A DNA stretch of 64,000 bases from NCBI GenBank assembly GCA_020446045.1, contig JAGRFM010000052.1:1-64000 (forward strand), in the 5' to 3' direction. Origin of the DNA: Nitrosomonas sp. (GTDB lineage Bacteria; Pseudomonadota; Gammaproteobacteria; Burkholderiales; Nitrosomonadaceae). Each line of letters begins with the position of its first letter. The stretch's first letter is position 1. Shown here piece after piece: positions 26,857 through 36,654 of the stretch. Made by a program: the position numbers and the translations under genes. The notes beneath the pieces were generated by a model, which worked only from the letters and a program-made list of their open reading frames with translations, ran no database searches and was not told the origin of the DNA.

Positions 26857-27555
26857 TTGTCCACCGTTTCAGAAAAATACGGCGCCCTGGTTAAAGCACT
26901 TGATTTTTTCTCGGGGCTGGCGCCATTTGTACTTCGCCTCATTCTGGCACCTGCGCTGATTATAGCAGGGTACAGCAAACTGGGCATAAGCGGCGACCCG
27001 GAAAACTGGATACAGGCAATACTCGCCGACCCGAAGGTCGTCTCATGGTTTGGCAATCCGGATTGGGGACTGGGCCTACCTTTACCCGGACTGCTCGCGT
27101 TTCTGGTCGGCTGGATTGAATTTATAGGTGGATGGTTGATCCTCATCGGATTGGCAACCCGTCTAGTCAGCATGCCCTTATTGGTTATCATGCTGGTTGC
27201 AGCAGTAACCGTCCACTGGGAAAATGGCTGGTTTGCCGTTACCCCGACCAACCCGGATACCAGCGCAGCACTTGTCTTAGAGTGGCTGGAAATACCCGGC
27301 GCGACGGAAAGCCTGGAAAATAGTACAGATGCCGGTGAACGGCTGGATAGAATGCGTTCGCTCATCGAAGCGCATGGCTACCCGGACTATCTCTACGAAA
27401 CCGGAAAACCGGTTATTTTGAATAACGGCATCGAATTTTCCGCGATTTATTTTGCCATGCTGTTAAGCCTGCTTTTCACAGGCGGTGGACGGTTTACCAG
27501 TGTTGATTATTTTATTAAAAAAATCTATGCCCTGTTCAATGGATCGGCTGGATGA
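26857..27555 (+). CDS. DoxX family membrane protein
   Basis: A 232-residue protein starting at TTG with a strong ribosome binding site (AAAGGAG). The DoxX family pattern is present: LRLILAPALIIAGYSKL in helix 1, then LVGWIEFIGGWLILIGLATRL and a further helix pair. A soluble insert (about 140-190) separates helix 3 from the last helix. The DoxX/DoxD-like family is linked to thiosulfate:quinone oxidoreductase or oxidative-stress membrane complexes, but the role here is unknown. Confidence 0.85.
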   Translation: MSTVSEKYGALVKALDFFSGLAPFVLRLILAPALIIAGYSKLGISGDPENWIQAILADPKVVSWFGNPDWGLGLPLPGLLAFLVGWIEFIGGWLILIGLATRLVSMPLLVIMLVAAVTVHWENGWFAVTPTNPDTSAALVLEWLEIPGATESLENSTDAGERLDRMRSLIEAHGYPDYLYETGKPVILNNGIEFSAIYFAMLLSLLFTGGGRFTSVDYFIKKIYALFNGSAG

Positions 27556-27647
27556 ACGGCAATCCTGTAATCGACCGCTCCGTACAACTCTTCTGTATAT
27601 TGCCTTATTGCATAACATCACGGTAACGCTGCGCCTGACACTATCAC

Positions 27648-28940
27648 ATGGATAAAGCACCAGATCTCACAAAAAAACAACTGATTGAAGAAAGCAACCG
27701 TTGTGTGGCGTGCGGCCTTTGCCTGCCGCATTGCCCGACTTACCGCATACTGCAATCGGAAGCGGATTCTCCGCGTGGACGGATTGCCATGATCAATGGC
27801 GTGGTAACGAACCGCATCCCGCTGAATGAAAAATTCATTTTGCATCTCGATCGCTGTTTGACATGCCGGGCGTGTGAATCCGTGTGCCCGAACAACGTCG
27901 CTTATGGCGATCTCATCGATCAGGCGCGCAAAATTATCCTGGCATCCGAGATGCCGCCGCATCCCAATCAACACACCCGGAAACATCAGTCGGCTTTTTT
28001 TCAAACGCTGTTGGCATCATGGATTACCCGGCCCGCACGGCTGGAACGATTACGCAGTTTAATCGGCTTACTTCAAAACAGCGGGATGTTTCCGTTGCTG
28101 CAAAAAACCGTTTTTTCAAACCGTGGCGCCATTGCCCGAATGCTGAAACAATTACCGTCTATAACATTTCCTGTCGACAAACAGCATAAAAAGCGGATAT
28201 TTCAACGCTCATGGCAAACGTTTTATCCGGCCATCGGTCAGGAAAAAGGACAAGTCGGGTTGTTTCTCGGTTGTATCGCACGCATTACAGACGCACAAAC
28301 ACTGAATGCAGCAATTTATGTTCTGAATCACACCGGTTACAGCGTGCGCATACCCGCCGAACAAACCTGCTGCGGCGCCTTGCATCAACATGCTGGCGAA
28401 CCGGAAAAAGCACAACAATTGATGCAACAAAATCAGCGTGCTTTCTCTGAACACGATGTTCACGCGATTATTACGACTGCGTCGGGTTGTGGCGCTCAAA
28501 TATCCACGACAAAAGAATCTTTCCGGGTTATCGATATCAGCAAATTCCTGATTCAGGCGGCTGATTGGAATACCTTAACCTTCAAACCGCTGGCTCAAAA
28601 AATAGCCATCCATGATCCTTGCAGTCTGCGCCATGTCCTGCACGACCAGGATTATCCCCATCAGTTGCTTAAACATATCCCGGATGCACAAGTGGTTTTT
28701 TTGGCGGATAATGATCAGTGTTGCGGTGCGGCAGGTGCTTATTGTATTGAGCAACCCGAGTTATCGGACAAACTGCTTGATGCTAAAATAAAGATTTTGA
28801 TGCAAAGCGGCGCACAGATTCTGGCGACTTCGAATGTAGGTTGTGCCATGCATATTGCAAGCGGATTACGCGATACCGGTTCCACCATTGAAGTTTTACA
28901 TCCGGTGACGTTGCTGGCACGGCAGATAGGCATGCAATAA
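27648..28940 (+). CDS. glcF: Glycolate oxidase iron-sulfur subunit GlcF
   Basis: A 430-residue protein with two 4Fe-4S motifs (Cys19-x2-22-x2-25-x3-29 and Cys70-73-76-80) followed by two CCG domains (QTCCGALHQHAGE; DQCCGAAGAYC), as in GlcF and LutA/HdrD-like proteins. It would pass electrons from glycolate oxidation to the quinone pool, useful for clearing 2-phosphoglycolate in a Calvin-cycle organism. The flavin subunits GlcD and GlcE are not next to it. The following gene is coq7. Confidence 0.9.
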   Translation: MDKAPDLTKKQLIEESNRCVACGLCLPHCPTYRILQSEADSPRGRIAMINGVVTNRIPLNEKFILHLDRCLTCRACESVCPNNVAYGDLIDQARKIILASEMPPHPNQHTRKHQSAFFQTLLASWITRPARLERLRSLIGLLQNSGMFPLLQKTVFSNRGAIARMLKQLPSITFPVDKQHKKRIFQRSWQTFYPAIGQEKGQVGLFLGCIARITDAQTLNAAIYVLNHTGYSVRIPAEQTCCGALHQHAGEPEKAQQLMQQNQRAFSEHDVHAIITTASGCGAQISTTKESFRVIDISKFLIQAADWNTLTFKPLAQKIAIHDPCSLRHVLHDQDYPHQLLKHIPDAQVVFLADNDQCCGAAGAYCIEQPELSDKLLDAKIKILMQSGAQILATSNVGCAMHIASGLRDTGSTIEVLHPVTLLARQIGMQ

Positions 28941-28987
28941 CTTGAATATCTGTTATATTAAGATTTATCCATTTTGGGCGGAAAATT

Positions 28988-29614
28988 ATGATTACCTTAG
29001 ACAAATTAATCATCGGTTTTGACAGCGCCTTGCGAACATTGCTCACCCCGGCGCAAACAGCAAGACCGGTTCCAGGAAACGACTTGCCAGAACCGGATTT
29101 GACGGAATCGGAAAAAGATCTCTCTGCGGCATTGATGCGTGTCAATCATGTGGGCGAGGTTTGCGCCCAAGCACTTTATCAGGGGCAAAGCTTCACAGCG
29201 CATAATGAGATGGTGCAAGAATCGTTGATGAAAGCAGCGCGGGAGGAAACGGAACATCTCGCATGGACAGAGCGGCGTATCGAAGAACTCGGCGGCCGGA
29301 AAAGCCTGCTGAATCCATTCTGGTACGGCGGTTCCTTCGCAATCGGCATGCTTGCAGGAGTATTAGGTGATAAATGGAATCTGGGATTCCTGGCGGAAAC
29401 CGAAAAACAGGTCGGAGAACATCTCGGCAGTCATCTGCTGCGCCTACCGCATAACGATGAAAAAAGCCGGGCCATTGTTTCACAGATGCAAGTGGATGAG
29501 GCGAGTCATGCCACAATGGCAATATCCCACGGTGGCTCCGAATTACCGCTGCCAGTAAAATTTGCCATGAAAATGAGCTCAAAAGTCATGACACAGACTG
29601 CCTATTGGATTTGA
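28988..29614 (+). CDS. coq7: Coq7-type demethoxyubiquinone hydroxylase
   Basis: A 208-residue di-iron monooxygenase that hydroxylates demethoxyubiquinone in ubiquinone synthesis. The ligand motifs are present: [28 protein letters not shown] and [10 protein letters not shown]. It is membrane-associated through its hydrophobic surface ([16 protein letters not shown]). It is the first of a run of plus-strand genes leading to the pyrimidine cluster. Confidence 0.94.
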   Translation: MITLDKLIIGFDSALRTLLTPAQTARPVPGNDLPEPDLTESEKDLSAALMRVNHVGEVCAQALYQGQSFTAHNEMVQESLMKAAREETEHLAWTERRIEELGGRKSLLNPFWYGGSFAIGMLAGVLGDKWNLGFLAETEKQVGEHLGSHLLRLPHNDEKSRAIVSQMQVDEASHATMAISHGGSELPLPVKFAMKMSSKVMTQTAYWI

Positions 29615-29692
29615 CTGAACCCAAAGCCCTACCGATTGCCAAAAACTGGTTTTTTCCAATGGGTAATGTACGTAAAATAAGCTGAATTCATC

Positions 29693-30253
29693 ATGGAAAA
29701 TATCAATCTAACCGATCATTTCTTGATAGCCATGCCAACCATGGAAAATTCCTTTTTTTCCAAAACGGTGACGTATATTTGCGAGCACAATAAGCAGGGC
29801 GCATTAGGACTGGTCATTAACCGACCGATGAATTTGTCGGTAAGCGGTCTGTTCAAGCAATTGGGAATCCAGTCGAAATATCTGCTCAACAATGATCTGG
29901 CTGTACTGTTTGGTGGTCCGGTACAAGTCGACTGCGGCTTTGTGTTGCATCAACCGGTGGGCCATTGGCAATCAACTATGACCATTAACCAAAACATTGC
30001 CCTGACAACATCACTGGATATCCTGAAGGCCATTGCAAATGCCGAAGGGCCGGATCACACGTTGATCGCACTCGGTTATGCCGGCTGGGCTGCCGGTCAG
30101 ATCGAACATGAAATGGCACAAAACGCCTGGTTGTCGGTACCGGCCTCTCTGGATGTGATTTTTGATCTGCCAGCGGAAGAACGGTTAAATGCGGCAATGG
30201 ATTTGGTCGGCGTTGATTATACGCGCTTATCCAATGATGTCGGTCACGCCTGA
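29693..30253 (+). CDS. YqgE/AlgH family protein
   Basis: A 186-residue protein of the YqgE/AlgH family, with [12 protein letters not shown] near the start, LVINRPM, FGGPVQ and [17 protein letters not shown]. The biochemical function is not settled. It is very commonly found in front of ruvX, as here. Confidence 0.92.
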   Translation: MENINLTDHFLIAMPTMENSFFSKTVTYICEHNKQGALGLVINRPMNLSVSGLFKQLGIQSKYLLNNDLAVLFGGPVQVDCGFVLHQPVGHWQSTMTINQNIALTTSLDILKAIANAEGPDHTLIALGYAGWAAGQIEHEMAQNAWLSVPASLDVIFDLPAEERLNAAMDLVGVDYTRLSNDVGHA

Positions 30254-30288
30254 CATGCAAATCTCTCAGTGTAATATTGCTATTTTTC

Positions 30289-30777
30289 ATGACAAGCGTA
30301 CTGTCTGATTATTCCGAACAACAAAACGCCTCAACCCATCAAGCCAGCGGCACCGTGCTGGCGTTTGATTTTGGCGCCAAGCGGATCGGTGTAGCGGTTG
30401 GCGATACCGTGTTGAAGTTGGCGCACCCCCTGAAAACCATCCATAGTGAAAAAAACGATCAACGATTTGCCATGATTCAAGAGCTGATCGACAACTGGCG
30501 CCCCGTTCTGCTCGTAGTAGGCCTACCCAGCCACAGCGATGGAACCGCCCATGAAATGACGCGTTTGAGTCAACGCTTTGCTCGGCGGCTGGCCGGACGA
30601 TTCAACATCCACGTGTTACTCGTCGATGAACGCTACACCTCCAAAACAGCGAGTGCATCACTGCATCAGGCCGGTGTTCCAGGAAAAAAACACAAACAGT
30701 TCCTGGATCAGGTTGCCGCACAACAAATCCTTCAATCCTATTTTGATGAATCTGAACCACGCCATGTCATTGCCTGA
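30289..30777 (+). CDS. ruvX: RuvX/YqgF Holliday-junction resolvase-like nuclease
   Basis: A 162-residue RNase H-fold protein with the acidic motifs FDFGAKRIGVAVGD, VVGLPSHSDG and DERYTSK. The family acts in 16S rRNA 5'-end processing and has Holliday-junction resolvase-like activity. The ATG at 30289 is preferred to an upstream TTG at 30277. The 3' end overlaps the start of pyrR. Confidence 0.92.
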   Translation: MTSVLSDYSEQQNASTHQASGTVLAFDFGAKRIGVAVGDTVLKLAHPLKTIHSEKNDQRFAMIQELIDNWRPVLLVVGLPSHSDGTAHEMTRLSQRFARRLAGRFNIHVLLVDERYTSKTASASLHQAGVPGKKHKQFLDQVAAQQILQSYFDESEPRHVIA

Positions 30778-31321
30778 CGCAGAAGCGCTTTACACCACAC
30801 TTTTCCAGAAAATCCTGCCGGACAGCCGCAAATACGCCGCCCTAGTCGGTATTCATACCGGCGGCGCATGGCTTGCAAAACGGTTGCACCGGGATCTGGT
30901 TGCAACACACACCGGGAATTCGCCGGAATTTGTACAACAATCCGGCATGCTAAGCGTATCATTTCATCGTGACGATTTTGACAAAATCGGTCTGCACGCA
31001 CAAAAAAAATCATCGGAGATCCCATTTCCCGTTGATGGCGCACATATTCTATTGATTGACGACGTACTGCAAAGCGGACGCACCATACGCGCAGCCATCA
31101 ATGAACTGTTTGACTACGGCAGACCCGCTTCGATCAGTCTGGCCGTGCTGGTGGATCGCGGTAACCGAGAATTACCGATTTGCGCACAATATATCGGCGC
31201 GACATTGTCACTGCCGAATGAGAAAACGCTGGAACTTAACCACGATGATCACGGAAAATTTTATCTGAGCATGGAAAATAAGAATGGCGCCGACACGAAT
31301 CATCGGAGCGCCTTTACATGA
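30764..31321 (+). CDS. pyrR: PyrR bifunctional pyrimidine regulator / uracil phosphoribosyltransferase-like protein
   Basis: A 185-residue protein with the PRPP-binding motif [21 protein letters not shown] and [12 protein letters not shown]. In Gram-negatives PyrR-like proteins lie beside pyrB; a regulatory role is inferred. The start at 30764 ([13 protein letters not shown]) matches the usual N-terminus; an ATG at 30746 would add six residues. It overlaps ruvX at its start and pyrB at its end (ATGA), so translation is probably coupled. Confidence 0.9.
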   Translation: MSLPDAEALYTTLFQKILPDSRKYAALVGIHTGGAWLAKRLHRDLVATHTGNSPEFVQQSGMLSVSFHRDDFDKIGLHAQKKSSEIPFPVDGAHILLIDDVLQSGRTIRAAINELFDYGRPASISLAVLVDRGNRELPICAQYIGATLSLPNEKTLELNHDDHGKFYLSMENKNGADTNHRSAFT

Positions 31322-32289
31322 TCAACCGCAATCCGCAACTGGATAAAAACCGGGTTTTACAGCATCTGCTCACAACAGAAGGTTTACCGGCTCCCATTTT
31401 GCAGCAAATACTCGATACTGCGGAAACCTTTATGGGCGTTACCGAACGCGATGTCAAAAAAGTACCGTTATTGCGCGGCAAATCCGTTTTCAATCTTTTT
31501 TTTGAACCGAGCACCCGAACCCGCACCACCTTTGAGATTGCCGCAAAACGCCTGTCCGCAGATGTCATCAATCTGAATATCGCCGTATCTGCGCAATCCA
31601 AAGGGGAAACCCTGCTGGATACCGTCGACAACCTGTCCGCAATGCATGCGGACATGTTCGTGGTACGGCATTCACAAAGCGGCGCGGCGCATCTGATTGC
31701 CAAACATGTACAACCCGGCATCCATGTCATCAATGCCGGCGACGGACGCCACGCGCACCCCACTCAGGCGTTGCTCGATATGTTTACCATTCGCCGTTAC
31801 AAACGCGAGTTTCATAATTTGCGCGTTGCGATTATCGGCGATATCCTGCACTCTCGTGTTGCCCGTTCGCAGATCCACGCGCTGACAACGCTTGGCGTTC
31901 CGGAGGTACGCGTGATCGCACCCAAAACATTGTTACCCAGCCATGTGGAACGGCTTGGCGTTCATGTTTTTCACGATATGCGCAATGGCTTACGCGATGT
32001 CGATGTACTGATGATGCTGCGTTTGCAAAAAGAACGCATGCAAGGGGCATATTTGCCAAGTTCCGAAGAATATTTTAAATATTATGGCCTGACCCCTGAG
32101 AAACTGAGGCTGGCGAGACCTGACGCGATTGTCATGCATCCCGGACCGATGAACCGTGGCGTGGAAATCGACTCTGAAGTCGCCGATGGTGGTCAATCCG
32201 TAATTCTGCCACAGGTAACGTACGGCATTGCGGTACGCATGGCCGTCATGGCGATTCTGGCTGGGCCGCAGCCGAGTGATGGCGGATAA
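31318..32289 (+). CDS. pyrB: Aspartate carbamoyltransferase catalytic subunit
   Basis: A 323-residue enzyme that joins carbamoyl phosphate and aspartate in pyrimidine synthesis. Substrate motifs are clear: [24 protein letters not shown] and [11 protein letters not shown]. The length is that of class A/B ATCases, which need a PyrC' partner; the next gene supplies one. The start overlaps the pyrR stop. Confidence 0.96.
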   Translation: MINRNPQLDKNRVLQHLLTTEGLPAPILQQILDTAETFMGVTERDVKKVPLLRGKSVFNLFFEPSTRTRTTFEIAAKRLSADVINLNIAVSAQSKGETLLDTVDNLSAMHADMFVVRHSQSGAAHLIAKHVQPGIHVINAGDGRHAHPTQALLDMFTIRRYKREFHNLRVAIIGDILHSRVARSQIHALTTLGVPEVRVIAPKTLLPSHVERLGVHVFHDMRNGLRDVDVLMMLRLQKERMQGAYLPSSEEYFKYYGLTPEKLRLARPDAIVMHPGPMNRGVEIDSEVADGGQSVILPQVTYGIAVRMAVMAILAGPQPSDGG

Positions 32290-32293
32290 TTCG

Positions 32294-33574
32294 ATGAGAA
32301 TTCACATTAAAAACGGACGTCTGATTGATCCCAAAAATCATGTGGATGCCGTTCGCGATATTTATATTGCAGATGGCCGAATACTGGCATTCGGTGACCA
32401 GCCGGTTGATTTTCACCCCGATCACATCATTGATGCCAGCCAATTGGTGGTTTGCCCCGGTTTGATTGACCTGTCTGTAAGGCTGCGAGAACCCGGGCTG
32501 GAATATATGGCGACACTGGAATCCGAAATGAACGCGGCAGTTGCCGGTGGCGTAACCAGTTTTGCCTGTCCGCCTGATACCGATCCGCCACTGGACGAGC
32601 CCGGTCTGGTGGAAATGCTCAAGCATCGCGCAAGAAACCTGAACCAGGCGCATGTTTATCCGATCGGCGCACTCACGCAAGGATTAAAAGGGGAGCATTT
32701 AACCGAAATGGCTGAACTGCGCGACGCCGGATGCGTTGTTTTCGGGCAGCCCGGCGCGCTGATTAAAAACCTGCGCGTGTTGATGCAGGCCATGCAATAT
32801 GCATCGACCTACGGATTCAGTGTATGGCTGAATCCTCAAGATATCGACCTCGCTTACGATGGCGTTGCGCACGATGGTGAAGTCGCCACACGGCTGGGGT
32901 TGCCATCTATCCCGGTGTGCGCCGAAACCGTCGCTATTTCCAATATTATCCTGCTTGCCAAAGAAACCCGGGTACGTGTCCACTTATGCCGGATATCCAG
33001 TGCCGAGGGGTTATCCCTGGTTCGTTCAGCCAAGCAGGAGGGACTGCCGATAACCTGCGACGTCACAATCAATCACATGCATCTGTCGGATATGGATATC
33101 GGCTACTTCGATTCCAATTGTCATATAATTCCGCCTTTACGCAGTTTCAGTGACCGTGTCGCTTTGCGCGCCGGATTAATCGATGGCACGATAGACGCGA
33201 TCTGCTCGGATCATACGCCGGTGGATGATGACGCCAAATCACTGCCTTTCGGTCAGGCTGAAATCGGCGCGACCGGCGTGGAATTGTTATTGCCACTGAC
33301 GCTGAAATGGGGGCTCGAAATGAAACAATCGATGATTGAAACACTGGCTGGAATAACATACAAACCTGCCGAAATTATGGGTATTGATGCAGGTGGATTA
33401 TCTCTGGGGGCTACAGCGGATATCTGCATCATTGATCCCGAAGCCTACCGGAAAGTCACCCCGTCTGCATTGTTGAGCCAAGGCAAAAATACACCATTCA
33501 TGGGCATGGAACTGCCCGGAAAAATCCGATATACCCTGGTCAAGGGTCATATCGTTTTCGAATCTGACACTTAA
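32294..33574 (+). CDS. pyrC': Non-catalytic dihydroorotase-like subunit PyrC'
   Basis: A 426-residue amidohydrolase-fold protein directly behind pyrB. The metal-binding HxH of active dihydroorotases (DxHxHLREPG) is replaced by Ser61-Val-Arg63 (DLSVRLREPG), although later motifs such as SDHTPV remain. It therefore looks like the PyrC' class, known in Pseudomonas as an inactive partner that holds the ATCase dodecamer together. A true dihydroorotase must be encoded elsewhere. The start at 32294 (MRIHIKNGRLID) matches the family; the frame is open upstream inside pyrB. Confidence 0.9.
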   Translation: MRIHIKNGRLIDPKNHVDAVRDIYIADGRILAFGDQPVDFHPDHIIDASQLVVCPGLIDLSVRLREPGLEYMATLESEMNAAVAGGVTSFACPPDTDPPLDEPGLVEMLKHRARNLNQAHVYPIGALTQGLKGEHLTEMAELRDAGCVVFGQPGALIKNLRVLMQAMQYASTYGFSVWLNPQDIDLAYDGVAHDGEVATRLGLPSIPVCAETVAISNIILLAKETRVRVHLCRISSAEGLSLVRSAKQEGLPITCDVTINHMHLSDMDIGYFDSNCHIIPPLRSFSDRVALRAGLIDGTIDAICSDHTPVDDDAKSLPFGQAEIGATGVELLLPLTLKWGLEMKQSMIETLAGITYKPAEIMGIDAGGLSLGATADICIIDPEAYRKVTPSALLSQGKNTPFMGMELPGKIRYTLVKGHIVFESDT

Positions 33575-33596
33575 ACCGATTTAAAACATCACAACC

Positions 33597-35720
33597 ATGA
33601 ATACACCATCCAATCCGTTACTTGATTTTTCAGGTTTGCCGCGTTTTGCGGACATCAAAACCGAGCATATAACACCTGCAATGGAAGCATTGCTCAGTGA
33701 AAACAAAGCCGTTCTCGATACAATCCGTCACGATCCGCAACCGCCAGCCTGGCAGACATTCGTCCAGCCAATCGTTGATGCCACGGAACGCCTGTCACGC
33801 GCCTGGGGACAGATTTCGCATTTGAACGCCGTGATGAATACGCCTGAACTGCGTGAAATGTACAACAAGAATCTGCCGCTGATCACGCAATTTTATGCGG
33901 AATTGTCACAGGATCAGCACCTGTTTGAAAAATTCAAACAACTTCGTGCCAGCCGTGAATATGAAATCCTTAACTCAGCGCGCAAAAAAATCATAGAGAA
34001 CGAGCTCAGGGATTTCCGGCTCGGCGGCGCAGAATTACCGGCCGAGCAAAAGCAACGGTTTCTCAAAATACAGGAAGCTTTATCCGAAGCTTCCTCCCGG
34101 TTTAACGACAATCTGCTCGATGCAACAAACGCTTTTTCCTTGCTCATTGAAAACCAGGAAACGGTTTCGGGTATACCCGATGATGTATTGCATACCGCCA
34201 AACAAATGGCGGAGAAAGAGGGTAAGACAGGTTGGAAATTTACCCTGCATATGCCGTCTTATCTACCGGTACAACAGTATGCCGATAACCGCGAATTGCG
34301 TGAAAAAATGTACCGCGCTTTCAATACCCGCGCCAGTGAAATTGATGCTCCCCAGCCCAAAGACACACAAGATGCGTCTAAAAGCCTCGATAACATGCCG
34401 CTCATCAATACAATTCTCAAGTTACGTAAAGAAGAAGCAAAGTTACTCGGTTTTGCAAATTACGCGGAAGTATCGCTGGCCACCAAAATGGCTGCCTCGC
34501 CACAACAGGCGCTGGATTTTATCCGCGAACTGGCAGGCAAAGCCAAGCCTTATGCCGAACAAGACTTGCATGAATTACAGCAATTCGCAACGGAACAGCT
34601 CAACATGTCGAAACTGGAAGCGTGGGATATTCCATATGCCAGCGAAAAACTGCGGCAAGCACGTTATGCTTTTTCAGATCAGGAAGTTAAACAATATTTT
34701 CCGGAAGACAAGGTTTTGCCCGGCTTGTTTAAACTGGTGGAAAAACTTTACCGCATCGCTATTGTTCCTGCGGATGCCGCGCGCAATATTCAATACTGGC
34801 ACCCTGACGTTAAGCTGTTCGATATCTTTGATGCCAGTGGCACTTTAATCGGCCAGTTTTATTTCGATTTGTACGCCCGCGAGACCAAACGCGGCGGCGC
34901 CTGGATGGACAGCGCCATTTCGCGCCGCCTGGTTGAATCGGCACAAGGCCGGACAGTGCAGGTTCCGGTGGCCTACCTGACCTGTAATTTTTCCGGTCCG
35001 GTTGAAATCAACGGTAAACAAAGACCCGCTTTGTTTACGCATAATGAAGTCATCGTATTGTTCCATGAATTCGGTCATGGCTTGCATCATTTGCTCACCC
35101 AGGTCGATGATCTCAGCGTATCCGGCATCAGCGGTGTGGAATGGGATGCCGTGGAATTACCCAGTCAGTTTATGGAAAATTTCTGCTGGGAGTGGGATGT
35201 GTTGACCGGAATGACGCGACATGTCGACACCGGCGAACCCTTACCGAGAGCATTGTACGATAAAATGCTTGCCGCGAAGAATTTTCAGAGCGGCATGCAA
35301 ATGGTGAGGCAACTTGAGTTCGCGCTGTTTGATATGCTGCTGCATTCCGATTTCAATCCGCATGGCGATAAAACGGTTTTGCAGTTGCTTGATGAAGTAC
35401 GCCAAGAAGTTGCGGTTGTTTTTCCACCCGCATATCATCGTTTCCCGAACAATTTCGCCCATATTTTTGGCGGCGGTTATGCGGCAGGTTACTACAGTTA
35501 TAAATGGGCGGAAGTATTATCCGCCGATGCTTATGGGCTATTTGAAGAGAATGCGGCAAACAACCCTGAAGGTGTGATGAACGCCGATATCGGCTCACGC
35601 TTCAAACAGGAAATTCTCGCCATGGGTGGCAGCCGCCCTGCATTGGAATCATTCATGGCGTTTCGCGGACGGGAACCGCAGATGGATGCACTGTTGCGTC
35701 ATAACGGAATGACTGCTTAG
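33597..35720 (+). CDS. prlC: Oligopeptidase A (M3 metallopeptidase)
   Basis: A 707-residue zinc peptidase of the M3A family. The active site is HEFGH (490-494), with the third zinc-ligand Glu expected about 25 residues later in the GVEWDAVELPSQFMENF segment. It degrades oligopeptides, including cleaved signal peptides, in the cytoplasm. Length and N-terminal PLLDFSGLPRFADIKTEHI are typical. It ends nine bases from the convergent zinc-ribbon gene. Confidence 0.95.
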   Translation: MNTPSNPLLDFSGLPRFADIKTEHITPAMEALLSENKAVLDTIRHDPQPPAWQTFVQPIVDATERLSRAWGQISHLNAVMNTPELREMYNKNLPLITQFYAELSQDQHLFEKFKQLRASREYEILNSARKKIIENELRDFRLGGAELPAEQKQRFLKIQEALSEASSRFNDNLLDATNAFSLLIENQETVSGIPDDVLHTAKQMAEKEGKTGWKFTLHMPSYLPVQQYADNRELREKMYRAFNTRASEIDAPQPKDTQDASKSLDNMPLINTILKLRKEEAKLLGFANYAEVSLATKMAASPQQALDFIRELAGKAKPYAEQDLHELQQFATEQLNMSKLEAWDIPYASEKLRQARYAFSDQEVKQYFPEDKVLPGLFKLVEKLYRIAIVPADAARNIQYWHPDVKLFDIFDASGTLIGQFYFDLYARETKRGGAWMDSAISRRLVESAQGRTVQVPVAYLTCNFSGPVEINGKQRPALFTHNEVIVLFHEFGHGLHHLLTQVDDLSVSGISGVEWDAVELPSQFMENFCWEWDVLTGMTRHVDTGEPLPRALYDKMLAAKNFQSGMQMVRQLEFALFDMLLHSDFNPHGDKTVLQLLDEVRQEVAVVFPPAYHRFPNNFAHIFGGGYAAGYYSYKWAEVLSADAYGLFEENAANNPEGVMNADIGSRFKQEILAMGGSRPALESFMAFRGREPQMDALLRHNGMTA

Positions 35721-35730
35721 AGAGTATTAA

Positions 35731-36654
35731 TTATTGCCGTAATTTGACAAGAATATCGCGAGCATCACGTTCCTTGCGATCCATATAGCGCAGCGATATG
35801 GCTGGGAAAGTTTTTCGTAACAAATCCACCAGTAACTGCGCTTTATCTTTTGCTTCGGCATTATAGTAAATGACTTCCGAACGATTGACACTTACATGAG
35901 ACACAACATTCCTGTCTTTGATCAAAAAACCATTTTGAGCGAGCATTGCAAAAAGGGCTGTTTGATTGGCATCATCGAATGCAGGATCATCATTGATCTG
36001 GAAATAAATTTCATAAAATGAATTCCGAATTTTTTGAATTTCAAACCGGTCCGATTTGGCCTGATCCTGAAGGATTCTTGCCTCGCGGATAGACTCGAGT
36101 AGTTCCGACCGAAGCTTCATGATTTCATTATGAATCTTATTGTCGATTGCATTAATTTCCTGACTGAGTTGTTTAAGCTGCTCAAATTCCTGTTGCATGG
36201 CCTGTTCAAATGTATCGGCTTGCTTGCTCACTGTCTGTGAATCCTGGCTCAACTGTACGGCATCTTTTGTCAATTGCGCATTTAACTGGGTAATTTCTTG
36301 TTGGCTGTCAAGAATCAGCTGTTCGAAATCACTGAATTGTTTGTAGCCCCAGATAAACAAAGCCATCAACAAAATCGAGACGGCAGAACCCAGGAAAAAC
36401 AACTGCACCTTGGCCCATTTGATCGCCTTATCGTGAATTTCATCCAGCGTATTGATTTCAATAAATTGCGCTTCTTTTTTGACCGCTTGTATGGTTGATT
36501 CCGCAAGTTGGTTAAACCCATCCTTCGTATTAGCCACAAGGACTGTGTTTTGACGCCTTTCACCACGCAACAGCGCCCCGCACTTTCCGCAATACGTATG
36601 ACTATCCGGGTTTTTGTGCTGACATTGTCGGCAAATCACCAAAGATTCCATCAT
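35731..36654 (-). CDS. Zinc-ribbon membrane protein with coiled coil, unknown function
   Basis: A 307-residue protein. The N-terminus carries a zinc ribbon (Cys8-x2-Cys11 and Cys22-x2-Cys25). One transmembrane helix lies at about 82-105 (FLGSAVSILLMALFIWGY), followed by a long coiled coil (about 108-195) and a C-terminal globular part (about 215-307, including NRSEVIYYNAEAKDKAQLLVDLLRK). The topology suggests a cytoplasmic ribbon and a periplasmic coiled coil with end domain. It overlaps the upstream lipoprotein gene by four bases (ATGA), so the two probably act together. No function can be named. Confidence 0.8.
   Translation of the reverse strand: MMESLVICRQCQHKNPDSHTYCGKCGALLRGERRQNTVLVANTKDGFNQLAESTIQAVKKEAQFIEINTLDEIHDKAIKWAKVQLFFLGSAVSILLMALFIWGYKQFSDFEQLILDSQQEITQLNAQLTKDAVQLSQDSQTVSKQADTFEQAMQQEFEQLKQLSQEINAIDNKIHNEIMKLRSELLESIREARILQDQAKSDRFEIQKIRNSFYEIYFQINDDPAFDDANQTALFAMLAQNGFLIKDRNVVSHVSVNRSEVIYYNAEAKDKAQLLVDLLRKTFPAISLRYMDRKERDARDILVKLRQ

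Noticed and set aside
30578..30763. Upstream extension of the pyrR frame inside ruvX
   Set aside because: The extension overlaps ruvX and does not resemble PyrR; the family N-terminus starts at 30764.
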